A stretch of 64,000 bases of DNA from Volvox africanus (lineage: Eukaryota > Chlorophyta > Chlorophyceae > Chlamydomonadales > Volvocaceae): the NCBI GenBank assembly GCA_030268105.1, contig BSDZ01000079.1, positions 434,001 to 498,000 on the forward strand. Reading direction: 5' to 3'. Positions 24,039-36,382 of the stretch are shown one piece after another. Each line of letters starts with the position of its first letter. Position 1 is the stretch's first letter. The position numbers and the translations under genes are program-made. A model generated the notes under the pieces. It did not search any database. It was not told the DNA's origin and was given only the letters and a program-made list of their open reading frames with translations.

Positions 24039-27000
24039 ATGGCAACTAGCAATACAACTGCTTGGGTGCTTCAGGCGGCGCTTCAGGGCCTGTCGGCTCC
24101 AAGTGGCAAGGACTTCATACCAGCTGCACAGTTTTTCGGCGCAAAGCCAGGATATGTATTTAAAACTGGCGATCACGGCTTGGGGCAAGTCGCTGTGGAT
24201 AGAGCTCTGCTTTTCCTGACGGAACTTTTGACACATCCTCGCCTCCTCGGCCGATATTCGCTAGCATCCGGATAAATTGTGCCAGAATTTTCATGCGTAA
24301 GATCATCAATTCATTCATTTTCTCGGTCCCTCTGCTGCTTGCTACTCGCCATCGTGCACGTGCCCACCACGCCCTTGCAGCTACTACTTGGACACGTTAC
24401 AAAAGGATGCAGAGGCTGGAGGGGCGGCGAACGGGTCGGGTCCCAGCGGCAGTTTGGACGTTAGGGGTGGGGGAGCCCAGCCCTCGCAGCAGGCCCCCCA
24501 GCAGCAGCTGGATCCTGAGGAGCTCCTTCGCCAAGCGGAAGAAGAAGCGAACATCGACCAAGTAAGCTGGGATAGACACATTAGCTGGGTCATGGAATTG
24601 GGACGTGCCTCCAGATATCTTAAGCCTTTCTGACATCTGGACCTGATACGATGGCGTCACGTGGCGCCTTCCATGTGCATGTGCGGCGAGTGCCCGTTAG
24701 CGTGCAGTTTGCCGCGTTGCGGCAGGACGGAGCAGTAACCAGTAAGCTGTCAGAATGCTTAAGCGTGTTGAGTTATGGTGCGTTCTGGCGCTGCGGTGGG
24801 AGATTAGGTTGAATGCTTGGCAACAACATGATTGGGCGGCAGCGGGACAAGGCGCGATGTGTGAAATGGCTGGGGCTTTCTTACGCAAATTGACACACAC
24901 CCACACACATCGGCATCCCGACGCACGCAACGCACACATGGCCACACGTAAATCTACACACTGACTTGATGGTTGCTGCCGTGTCGCGTGTGTCGTACAC
25001 CAGGGCTTCAAAACTCTTCACCATAAATTCGGGTGGATTTGGGACGGCATGTTACCGCTTGGTGTGGAGTTGCGAACGGCGGGGAGGGATTGAGGCCTGA
25101 TGTGGTGGTGGGTGATGCGGTGGGGTGAGGTGTGGACTCTTATGCGCCCCTATGTTCCGAACATATGGGGCCCTGCGTATTTGCCGAGGTGCATGTCCCT
25201 CGCCCTCTTTCTCGGTATCGTCGGGGTGCATCTTGCTGTAACAGATTCAGGCGCTGGATGCGAAGTCGCTACGGCGTCTGGTGGCGGGCTTGGAGAAAAA
25301 GGTGAGATACTACATGCCAGGGAGAGGAGCAAGAGGCACAGAAAACAGGCAAGGGTCAGGTATCGATGGTCGGTGCAGACTGCAGAGGTGATCAAGAGTA
25401 GAGGTAGGACCTGGCCATTGAGGATCTATTACCAGTTGATGACCCTAATGGATGAGTCGGTTGGCTACGGTTAGGCTTCGGCTTTCCCGTGTCATTGGAG
25501 GGTTCCCTAGCCTTTCGCCACGGGCCCTGTCCGGCAGCTAAACAGATAAACCACACACGCGGGGTGCCCTATGTACACCTACGAGCACATGTTTCTTCAC
25601 AGCACCTTTCCGGACTCATCCTTCTCGTGGCTCGGATTTCAAGCCACATGCACGCTTACAGTACACACATGCGCACGCCCGTGATCGGATGGGTGAACAT
25701 GGAAGGTGAAGTGCGGTAGCGCAGCCTGTGTGAGCGGCGTGTGTTCGGGGCACATGCCGCTGAGGTGACTGACAGGGAAGCGAGGAGCCACTTAAAGAGC
25801 AGGTCGCGTGCCGGTACACTCGGGACCGAGAGAACTGTTGATCACGTGCTTCCGCACCGCCGTACGAGTCCTTCACGAGCTGTCAGAGGTCCACCGTCTG
25901 GCTGCAGATGAGCACCTATGCATGTGTTAATCATGATTCACTGATCACCCCGGCATCGTACTGCCTGCAGTATAAGGAGAATATGGCGCTGCGTCTCAAG
26001 TACAGCGACCAGCCGGATAAGTTCCTGGACAGTGAGGTGGATCTGGATGAGCACATCAAGTCACTGCTACAGGTGCGCCATGGGTATCCGGATGAAGAGC
26101 TGGAGCTAGGGGAGGCCTTTCCATCACGTCTTCGCTGCTGCTGCAAGTGCAGCTTGCAAGGCTGTGTGGGTCTCGAGCTGTTGATACGTGTGTGGGGCGT
26201 ATTGCAGACAAGGGCGTGGATCTACATCGTCGTCGTCAGTTTTATTGTGAGCTCTTGGACGCCGTAACATCAACTGTGTAAACTGCTGCTGGTCTTCGTT
26301 ACTCGTATGATCATTTCCACGTGCTTATCATAGCCCTGGTACTGCTGCTCTGTAGTTGCTGTTTTCGATGTCGCTGCAATCTATACACATACCACGTATG
26401 TGGTTTATCAAGGATGAGGTTACGGTTTGGGGTTTTTTGCGTTAACACTCGTGTTTCCCCTTCCTCCCTTTCACGACCATATCACACACACACAAACACA
26501 CACAAGGTCGCCGGCAGCCCGGAGCTGTACCCGGTGCTTCTGGACGGAGCCTGTCTGCCCACTCTCCTGGCGCTGCTCAGTCACGAAAACACGGACATTG
26601 CGGCGGATGTGGTGGAGCTGCTAGCAGAGATGACAGGGGCCGGTAAGGGGATTAATGTGGTGGTGATGGTAAGGGTCGTTGCCATGGTGGCGATGGAGGT
26701 GGGGGTGGTCATGGTGGTCGATTTGGAATGCTAGGGGAGCGGGGATGGTAGTGGGGGGGGGATCCGGGGCATTCAAGGTGAAGGCAGGAAAGCTTATCTC
26801 TTTGCTGAGCATTTGAAGGACTCGGCCACCGGGCAGCGCTTTCAAATTTCAATCTGCGCTTTGAAGCTTGCGGAGGCTGCTAGAAAGCGTGCCTGATCGT
26901 GCTAAAGCAACTTTGACTTTGTAAATAATCTTTTACGAATACATAAAAAATGTTGTATTGAAGTTCAAAACTCACTACCGTTCACAAGTACATTAGCAGG

Positions 27001-30000
27001 GGCTCTGCTTCTTCGTGTGCAGATGCTGCTGAGGAGTACGGTGAAGAGGCTCGCGGGTTGGTTGAGGGACTTGTTGAGCACAACGCCCCAGAGCTGCTCG
27101 TGCAACGGCTCTTAAGCTTTAAAGAGGACGTAGAGGAGGAGGCGCGTGCGGTGCATAACTGCCTGGCGGTGGTGGAGAACATGGTCGAGGTAATGTTTGG
27201 GTTCTGATGGTTCTGATGGCGGGAAGGGGGTTCTTATCGGATGTAAGGTATGGTTGTACGTATCCGGAGCTCTCCATTCACATTCACATCTATGTTGGGG
27301 CTCCTGTGAAGAGGGCTTTCTGGCAGGAGCTGGAGATGAGATGATGCTGAGAGTTGCGGGAGGGTTACGTACTGCGGGGTGCAGGAAAGATGCCAGTGCA
27401 GGCTAGTGTGATGGACGATTGGGTGATGCTTGATGGCGATTCGGGGCCTTTAGGGGTTAATGATCTGGGGCCAGCAGGACTATTTGGAGGATTGAGGCAA
27501 GAAGCTCTCCACCCGATAACCTCCTCCCCTCTTCTTCCCCGCCTGCCGCAGATTCAGCCCGATCTGGCTGCGGCCTTCGTGGAGAAGACCAAGTTGCTGA
27601 CCTGGATGCTGCGGCGCCTCAAGCGGCGGGATTTTGATACAAACAAGCAGTACGCCTCAGAAGTGCTGGCCATCCTCATGCAGGTACCTGGGGGAGGGCC
27701 TTGGTGGGGTGATACGAAAGAGGTTAACATGTTATTGCCGCTTTGGGTGTTCGTCCTAAGGAGTGACTACAGTGGTGGGGTTGGAGTTGGGGTTGGGGAT
27801 GGGGTGATGTCAAAAAGCAAATATTGTAGAAAGTGCCTCAAAATCTACTCTTACCGCTTGTACACATAGGCACAGGCCTACTGTGCCGTGTCCGAACTCA
27901 CTGTACAACCCGTCCCACCGCCGGGACCAGCCCCGCGTTTCTCGCCTGCTACCCACTAGCCACCCACTAAGCCCGCGTTTCTCGCCCGCTAACTGACCCA
28001 GGGGTCAGTGTCCAACCAGGTTCGTCTAGGTGCTGAGAACGGCATCGACCTGCTGCTCACCTGCGTGGCCCAGTACAAGAGCAAGGACCCTAGTCCCGGG
28101 GAGGAGGAGGAGTACATGCAGAACTGTTTTGACGTGTTATGTGCCTCTCTCATGCAGCAGGCCCATAAGGCGGCTTTCGTCAAGGTGAGGAAGGGGCCGG
28201 GACTGTAGGACAAGGGTATGGGGGTTATCTTGGGCAACGAGTACCTCGACCTTCATTTTAGAAGTGCCTCTACCTTCACCTCCAGCTGAGCAACCCCCTT
28301 GCCCTTCTGAACGCCGCTGTTCCTCGCCTTGACAAAGGTGGATTTGCGAATTTCGTCGTTTTCATTTTGTTTCGCCACCGTATCCAGGCCGAGGGTGTCG
28401 AGCTCATGCAGCTGATGCTTCAGTCCCGGCGGCAATGCCGATACGGAGCCCTCAAGTGCCTGGATTACGCCACAACTCGATTTGCCGTACCGGCTGAGAA
28501 GCTGGTGGACCTGGGCGGGCTCAAGCAGCTGTTCGGTCTGTTCATGGGGAAGTCCAAAGTCAAGGGACCAACTGGTAAGGGTCTGTGCGGTTATGTGCCT
28601 GGAGGGGAGGGGGGGACGGGTTAAGGGAACATACAAATAAGATGGATGGGAGAACCCCATAAGAGTCCAGTGTGCGGTGGAGCTGGAAAGAGTCATGGGG
28701 AATGGCACAGGGAGTTGGGGGAATAGTGAGGAATAGTATCGTGTTGTGAGAGGCGGGGTTATGGGGATCCGAGGAGTACCGGGTCTCGCATATTGCGATT
28801 CAAGGGCTAGCCATGTGGTGGGAAGGGTGATGGAAAGGAGCGGCACGGGGTATTGTGTGTAGGATAGGGGGGTACATCACCCTTGGCCACTAACCTGGCA
28901 GTCCCTACCTTCCCCGGTGTTTCGGGGCACCCTCATCCAGTCTCCCATGCCGACTTCTCCGAAATCAGTGGTTTTCCCAGGTTCAGCACCCACCACCAGC
29001 ATCCAGCGGAATCTGCCGAATCAACTAAGGCGTCAACTCCGCTACTGGTCAGCTCGCAGGTCACTTTAATTGGGGTCGTCACCGTCCATCGACATGGGGG
29101 CACCCTGCCCTTAACATTAGGGTCTTTGGCCCGCTCTCGGTCGGGGTAGAACCTGGAACTCCAGGGGCATATTAGTCGTGCCATAACAGTCGTGCCTGAA
29201 CACGTATTTGTGGCGCCACCAAGCACATGGTTACCTTGCGGACCCGGTCAGCAGCGCCTTGACAGCAAGGAACCCGGCTATGACCCCGTCCCCAGCTCAC
29301 ATCGCCTGTGAGGGAGCTCCCGTGATACGGTCCGTTGAGATACCCATCCTTCCGCTGACGTATCTTGTGGGCCAGAAGGAACTCCTGGAGCACACAGTAT
29401 TGTAATCTGACTCATACCCGGTACCTGCTGACGGACTGATGGGGCTGATGAACCCCTCCTCCCCCGGAGATTATTACCAGCGTTTCGATGTTCGTCTCCC
29501 CCGGGGGATGGCGTCATCTTCCACCCCGTCCGCCATTCACTTCAAAGCCTCATCCGTTCCCCTCGGTGATGTTTGGGTCCCTGGTTAGAGTTTCTTAACA
29601 TAGTCCATACGCGTACGCCACCCTCCCTGTGGCGGATGCTGTGTCATCCTCTCTACGTCTGCATGCAGGTGAGCACGACGTGGACGGCGAGGTGGAGGAG
29701 CGGTGCGTGTCCCTGGTGTCCAACTTGGTGACGCAGCTGCCCACGGCGGGGCGGGGGATTTCGCGGAGGGAGCGACTGCTGGCCAAATTCGTTGAGAACG
29801 AGTTTGAGAAGACGGACCGCCTGATGGAGTTGCTGTTCAGGTACGCCGGGGAGAGCCGTGCTAGAGGCAATGGCTGCGCAAAGCGGGTGGGTGGACTGTT
29901 ATCTGGCACGTGAGGGGGACCGTCATGTTGATGTTTTTGTTGGTGCGTGCTGCTTCTGTCCTCCTGCCTCTCAACCACACTTGTTATTCCCTTGTTAAGT

Positions 30001-33000
30001 CGCTGAGCAATATCTCATTCTGCAGCACTCATCATGATCGTTTGAACCCAGGGCGGGTGCAGGTGTACACTACGCCTCACCACCCTGGCCCGCGATTGTG
30101 TTCAAAACCCCCGTCTCATCCGGAACACCTCCACACTTGCCATCGGTTTATTTGGTAAGGTCGTTGATAGAACCTATCCGGGGGCCGGGGCTCTCTTTCG
30201 GTTGGGGCCAGGTCCCTCACACTAACATATTTGTTCCGGTGCTCCCGAGTCATAAGAACACGGGCGCCTCATCCCACCCCACCCCACCCCACCCCACCCC
30301 ACCCCACTTCATCCCACTCGGCTCCAAGATATCAAGGCCGGGTGCGGGCGGAGGAGCGCCGACTTGCGGACGCCCTGGCAGAAGCGGAGGAGGACGAACA
30401 GGTAGGAGGGTATGCCCACTTACAAACGGAAATCAGCAAACCCTGAGCCCCGAGGTTTGATCCGCCGCTTTCTGATTGCTGTGACAATCTCCGCTTGTGT
30501 TCTTCAGGGCTTCCGTTACTTTAATTGGATTACCTGCCCTCAAACGACCACCTTCGCCCATCTCTTTTGTCACATCCACCCCACATGCCGCATCGCACCG
30601 CCTGCGCCGCGTCATACCGAAACCTCACTGGGAGATGTTCGACTTTTCCCCGCTTTCCCGCAAACTCCCCTGCCCCGTTGCGTTCCCTCGTGCCCTCTTT
30701 GCGTGCCCTGCCGACCCTCACTTTTCCGCTTCGGTGTAACTCCTTTTTTCCCTTCTACTTCTCCTTCTCCTTTTGACTTCGTCCCGTTGTATACCCTTTC
30801 CTGTGCTTTCCCGTCCTGCATGTTTGTGTTGAACGTTTCCTTGTTAATCTAATCCCTCGTCCGCAGTTGCATGGTGTCCTTGGACGCATGTATTCGTCCC
30901 GTCCCTATGCCTTGTTTTCTCTGCCTCGCATGGCTTGCACTTACCCTCCTTTTGTTTAGTTGGTGTGCGCGCGACCATCAGGCAAGCCCATGTTGGGTCG
31001 GGTGGTGGGTCGGGTCAGGGCGCTTTGTTGTGAAAGAAGGGGATTCAGGAGGTACACGCGCCTGGCAGCGCTGGCCGTCAACTATCAACTTTTCGTATGA
31101 CATCTCCTCAAAACCAACAAATTTCACGCGTTACTGTTTCGTCCTTGCAGCATGGCCAGTGGTATACGTCATTTCAACTTCTATTGCTGTAGTTTCTCCT
31201 TCTAAACCCTAAGTTAACATAAATTTAGATGCTGATTTTTCATCGTGCCTACTTTCGCGAGGCCCGCCGCCATCATCGATCATCGTGATTAGTAGAATTG
31301 CACTTCACAACAGCTTTTCGACAGCAGTATCAGGTCTCTCGTGTATTCGTCTTGCCTCAGGTTGACGAGGAGGAGCTACTCCTGGCCCGCATGGACGCGG
31401 GGCTGTTCACCCTGCAGCAGTGCTGCATCATCTTGGGCAATCTGTGGGCCACCGGGGATGTGGGGCTGCGCAAGCGGCTGCTGGCGCTGCTGCACCAGAA
31501 GGGACAGACGCTGGGGCCGGTCAGGTGGGGCTGAAACGGGGAAGGGACGGCCATGGGGTGGCGGCGAAGGGCGTACGTGGGAGAGCCCCGGGACGCCGGA
31601 CGGAGGGACGGGTGGCAGGCGGGGTATGGGTGGAGGGTGCCGGTCGTTGTGTATCCGCGCGGCCAGGACAGTCAACTGACGATACTGTCTGGCGGCAGTC
31701 TTTATGTCAGCGGCGGTACTTCTCGCGCCAGCACCGTACAGAACAGATAGTCAACGAACGGCGCTCTGTTCCCCTGCATTCATATATCCCTATCCTGATG
31801 AGCCCTGTCATAATTCTCTCTCTGTTACATATACATATACATGTACCCATTTTCTTGAAATGACCCGCTGGAAATTAAACAAAACTTAAACATTTTGCTG
31901 AATAGGAAAACCCTCCACTATAGGATAATATTTTTTTAATCAACAATTTCATAGTTTAAAGAGATTTATTGAAATAATTACTTCAAACGTTACTATCATT
32001 GTTTACTATAAACTTAAATCTTTAGAAATTTCTGTTTTGTGTATCTCTTCTGGCAAGTATTGAAAAGATAGCCGAGATATACGAAAATATAAGAGAGAAT
32101 GATGTTTCCTTATTTGAACCTGCTTATTTGAACCTTCATCTTAAGTGTTCTGTTTTGCGTCTACAACATTTTCATCGACCTCGGGAGAATTTAGCTGATG
32201 ACGATAATATCATGTTCCGTCGTACACCCGTGGCGTCGCTATGACAGCCGCTTTGCTTCATTACCATGGAGGGCGCGTCACCTCATATTTTTCGCACGCC
32301 TCCCGCAGGTTTTTACGGCACCGTCTAGTCGTCGTGCCAGGCTCATCACCACTTACTCCCATTTGCATGATTCCGTGTCCCAAATGCCACTGGGGACTTC
32401 CTTCAATTGCATTCATATGTCTTTTCCGAAATGTGTTTGGAATCTTTATCCCTCCCGGTGCCCGAAGGGAGGTTCTCCTTGAGTACTACAACAGCATCGG
32501 CGAGGAGGGGGGTTCCGAGGAGGCATCAAAGACCCGCAGCCATGTGCGGGGGCTGCTAGAGGCGCTAGGGGCGCAGTTAGAGGAAGAGAAGCCGGCGCCG
32601 GCCTGGGCGCTGGCGGCGCAGGAGGTCGGGCTGATGGATCGGCAAGAGCGCGTGGGCGATGGGCGGGCAAGCGGGCGACGCGGTGCAACACAGCGGCAGC
32701 GAGCGGAGGATGAGGAGGATGGGGAGGCGGACGCGATGGAGCTCGATGATGGCCCGGTAGATGGGCAAAGGGCAGCACCGCCGCTGCCTCCACCCTTACC
32801 GGTGGGTTTACGAACTTTGCTTTACAGATGCTAATGCGGCATTTGTCACTGCGGGGACCGGCAATGAGCCCCCTATCCTGGCACGTGAGGATGCTTCGGG
32901 GCGTGTTCGGCTGAAGAGGTGGGGGGGCCGATAATCCAGGTTGTGATCGGGTTTGCCTCGTGCCTACCACTACCAACACCATCACCTTGACCTAGTCTAC

Positions 33001-34647
33001 TACCGTCACCAAGCCGTTGCCCAAGGAATTCTCCTTGCGCCTAATTCTTTCATTTGCTGTGTACAAAAACATGCCCGGCTCTTACCCGTCCTGTGCAGGA
33101 TGGCGATGGTGAGCTGCCGCCCCCGCCGCCCCCCTCTTCCAGCGGCCGGCTACCCTATGGTCGAGGCGGTGATGACGGGTGAGCTAACCGAGTGGACGGT
33201 GTCGTGAGATGCGGTGTCTCGGTGCATAACCCGTAGGTTGAGCTGCCTTAGCTGCCTGGTTATTAGTCGGAGTAGATACGCGGCGGCCCCATAAGGGCTT
33301 GGAGGAGCAGCTTGGAAAATCCGGCCGTACGTCCGCCACTGTTCAAACCCACACGCTCGTCCTTGACCCCTCCCGCAAGAACTGATCATTCCCTCTTCGG
33401 TCACAAATCCATCCCGGCTCTGGGTATATGCGGTGTGACAGGCGCAAGAATGATTCCGAACTAATGCCGCCGCCGCCGCCTCCCAACGGCACTGCCGCGG
33501 CAGCTGCCGCCACCAAGCCTAAGGCCACGGATCGCGAGAGGAGGGGCAGCAAAGGGGGGGGCGGGGCGGCCACGGGGGCTTCGGAACGGGACCGCGCAGG
33601 GGGTCGAGACAGGCGAGACTTGGATGCCGAGCAGGCGGACGGGGAGGATCGCAGGCGGGAGGACGATGGGGCGGCTGCTGCCGGGCCCCTGGCGGGGCGG
33701 GAGCGGGAGAGGGACCGGGAGAGAGATATCCGGTGAGTACTGGAGCCCACGGAATATCATTACGAGAGGTGTGAATTTTTGAAAATCTCTGAAATCTTCC
33801 GGTTTTGGCGGCTCAGAAGTTGTCAAAAGTGCGGCGCGGCAGCGGGGGACTCGCACGGGTTTAAACAGAGCAGGGTATCCTACCGCGTTCGGATTGAGGT
33901 TAGGGGTTGGGGGCTTGAGATTCCGCAATCCGTTGGTCTTGGGGCTGCGGATGCACTACGGTCGGGCTCTTCCTCTCCTGTCCCTCCATCCCGCCTATTC
34001 AACATGCACCGGTTACCCGCCCTGTGCTCGCACCGCTGGGCTTCGGCTTGACTCTCGCTGCCGGGTCACACGGCGACCTCAGTGTGGAGCGTGATCGTGA
34101 TCGCGATCGAGACAGGGAGCGTGAGCGTGAGCGGCAAAAGGAGAAGGATCGGGAACGTGCAATTGCCAAGGAGAAAGATAAAGACAAGGACAGGGAGCGA
34201 GAGAGAGACCGGTAAGCCCAGGGGTAGAGTGGGAATGGGGCTTGTGATGGGGCATTGTGCGCCTTTGGATTGATCAGAGTCTATGCCCTTGTTTAGTCGC
34301 CTGATCCTTCTTCTGGACATGCTGAGTGGGGCGCAGTCAGCCTTCACCATTTACTCTGATGATGTCGACCATTACCTGTAGTACAATACCGTCAGCACCT
34401 CGGTTCACTTGGTTGTTCAATCCTTTCTTAAATCGGGTGCTGCCGCAGGGATCGTGACCGCCGCGAGGCATCTCGTCGGGAGCGTGAGGCCGAACGAGAT
34501 GAACAGGATTACGACGAACGCCGCAAGCGGGATAAAGACCGAGACCGGGAGGGGCGGGAGAAGGATCGAGAAAGAGAGAGGGAGAAGGACAGGTTGCGGG
34601 ACCGCGACCGGGAGAGGGATCGTTACCGGGAAAAGGACCGGCGATAA
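24039..34647 (+). CDS. CTNNBL1: Beta-catenin-like protein 1 (spliceosome-associated ARM-repeat protein) with RD/RE tail
   Basis: Seventeen exons join in phase to 908 residues: 24039-24184, 24381-24561, 25251-25301, 25971-26072, 26507-26642, 27023-27189, 27552-27683, 28002-28184, 28388-28574, 29669-29840, 30329-30401, 31361-31524, 32468-32801, 33099-33178, 33442-33732, 34083-34211 and 34449-34647. Residues of about 110-600 track plant and animal CTNNBL1 segment by segment, for example GSPELYPVLLDG, LLSHENTDIAADVVELL, AVHNCLAVVENM, DTNKQYASEVLAILMQ, LLAKFVENEFEKTDRLMELL and LDAGLFTLQQ-like MDAGLFTLQQCCIILG. By family it binds the PRP19-CDC5L splicing complex in the nucleus. Two parts are unusual. 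The N-terminus carries KPGYVFKTGDHGLGYYLD. The last 300 residues are a Pro/Ala linker followed by dense Arg-Asp/Arg-Glu/Lys-Asp repeats. Human CTNNBL1 is about 563 residues. Intron 1 uses a GC donor (GG|gcaagt). Confidence 0.93.
30271..30307. repeat. (CCCCA)n pentanucleotide repeat
   Basis: Six to seven ACCCC units just upstream of exon 11 of CTNNBL1, forming part of its acceptor-side pyrimidine-rich tract. Confidence 0.85.
31850..32170. other. AT-rich island in CTNNBL1 intron 12
   Basis: About 300 bases are far richer in A and T than the surrounding introns. A plus-strand frame in the right part of the island stays open for about 70 codons and reads IEKIAEIYENIRENDVSLF, but it matches nothing I recognise. 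A TTATTTGAACC duplication lies at its right edge. It could be inserted foreign DNA; the base composition is the main evidence. Confidence 0.5.
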
Positions 34648-35004
34648 TGTCGGGAAACTGGGCGGATGCGGCGTGCACGGATGGGTTGATGCCCCGGCGG
34701 CGGCGGCGGATTGGCGGATGCAGACATTCGTGCGTTACTTATTATCTTTCCTGTTCCTTCTTTAGGGAGGCACTTGGGCGCGCGGACGCGTAGCACGAAC
34801 ATGTGCTCTTCTTGTCCTGTGCGCGCTGCTGTCACACATTCATGCAGGTTATGAGCCATGCCACCGCATGGCTCTGCTGGTAAGGGTCTGTCCCTGGATT
34901 TGTCTGGTTGCGGCTATGTGGCTTGAAGTCACCTATGCTACCGCACGCCAAGTACAAGGGGTTGCTCCGGTGCACTGGCATGTACACGTTTGGGGAAAGG
35001 GGGG

Positions 35005-35009
35005 TGTAA
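35005..35009 (+). other. TGTAA poly(A) signal candidate of CTNNBL1
   Basis: This lies about 360 bases beyond the TAA stop at 34645-34647, a usual 3' UTR length for volvocine genes. Confidence 0.4.
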
Positions 35010-36289
35010 ATCCTGCGATTCCCTCCTGTCTCAGTTGGGGCCGTGTGTGATGGTCTGGGATGAGCTCAGGTTGTAGACAACCTGGCGCGTGAACAGATGT
35101 TTGTCTGTGTGGGGGAGTGGGTGGCGGCCGTAGTGTGGGGTTGCACTCCCGTTCCAGCGCGGGTTAAGGAAAGATGTTGTGTCCAAGCGGCATAAACACA
35201 GATTTTAAGTCCAGGAACATCTCGGAGGTTACGAGGTAGAAAACGGGTAAGGCATTGCTTGGTGTTGCAGGGTGATGATCGGGAGTCTCCCCTCTTATGC
35301 CGGGAAGTTTCTCCTGCCCTGTCCCAGTACTCGTCGGCTGGAGGAAACAAAAGAGGAAGCCGCTCTTGGGGAACTTTTGGCGCATCACAAATAATGTTAT
35401 GCTGTGCAACATGGTATCACGAGGTGGAAGAGTAGCGGTGAGAGCATATCAGCAGTTGGAAAATAAGATAGGAATTCAGGTAGCAGTACTCTATCTGCCC
35501 ATTCTTACCCTTTGGCAACGCGAATGATACCACCAGTTTAATGCATGTTGACTGTATTGTACCAGGTTGAAGCGCTCTGTCACGCATTCCTGTGTTTCTC
35601 CCACAGCATGGGTCCCTCAACCTGTCCCGTCGAATGGGCGGCAACAGACATGCAGGTACGCTAGATCTCTCGCTGACACCCGTCCCGTGAATCTTATTCC
35701 GTGCACGCTCCCGCCATGACAAGCACGGACGGTTGTGACCACATTCATTCATGGCCACATTCCATTCATGTTTGTCCCGTTCTCACGAGCCATGGACCAC
35801 GGATGCCGTGTCCCATGTCAAAGGCAGCGAAGCCTGTTCACACAGCCCTGCCGATTAATTTAGGATAATCCGACACCGATAGGTGCACTGAGTTTATTGA
35901 GCCAATGTCTAGGACGGATAAGCTGCCGGACGTCTCGACGTGCCACCACAACGCGGATTAGATGGATGGGCGATATCGCCTTGGTGTGTCCTGGATGACT
36001 TTCATCCCCGGGCCATCCAGCTGGGCGACCTTACGCCACCGCTCTTGCACAGCAGCCTTCCCTCACCACACCACACAACTCCTCCACAGCTCTTGCAGAA
36101 GTTGCAATGTGAGGCGACGAGGGATCCGTGAGCCACACCCAGCACAGCAAGACGGTGCTCAATGGGGATGATAGACTGCGCGTGACAGGCGTTCCGAGCC
36201 AGAACCGGAAGACCCGCAGTGACAGCAGCTATGGCTCCCTCCACAACCCTAATGATGGACAGCCGGGTCAAACGCCCGAAAAATTGATT

Positions 36290-36294
36290 TTACA
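36290..36294 (-). other. TGTAA poly(A) signal candidate of the MYND gene
   Basis: Read on the minus strand, TGTAA lies 89 bases past the stop codon at 36385-36383. Confidence 0.4.
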
Positions 36295-36382
36295 ATTCTC
36301 CGCACCTTCAGCTCGAAAACCTTGCAAAAATTCAAATACCACACTGCCTGCGGTGCTCCCACTAGGAATATCACCAGTTTAC

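Larger units (their letters stand above)
34648..36382. other. Intergenic region between convergent genes
   Basis: This holds the 3' UTRs of CTNNBL1 (+) and the MYND gene (-). No exon could be supported. An open plus-strand frame at 36128-36535 overlaps the end of the MYND coding region in antisense and is probably not a gene. Confidence 0.45.

Noticed and set aside
34066..34350. Minus-strand Ser/Leu/Thr-rich frames opposite the CTNNBL1 tail
   Set aside because: They are mirror frames of the Arg/Asp/Glu-coding repeats on the plus strand and have no independent support.
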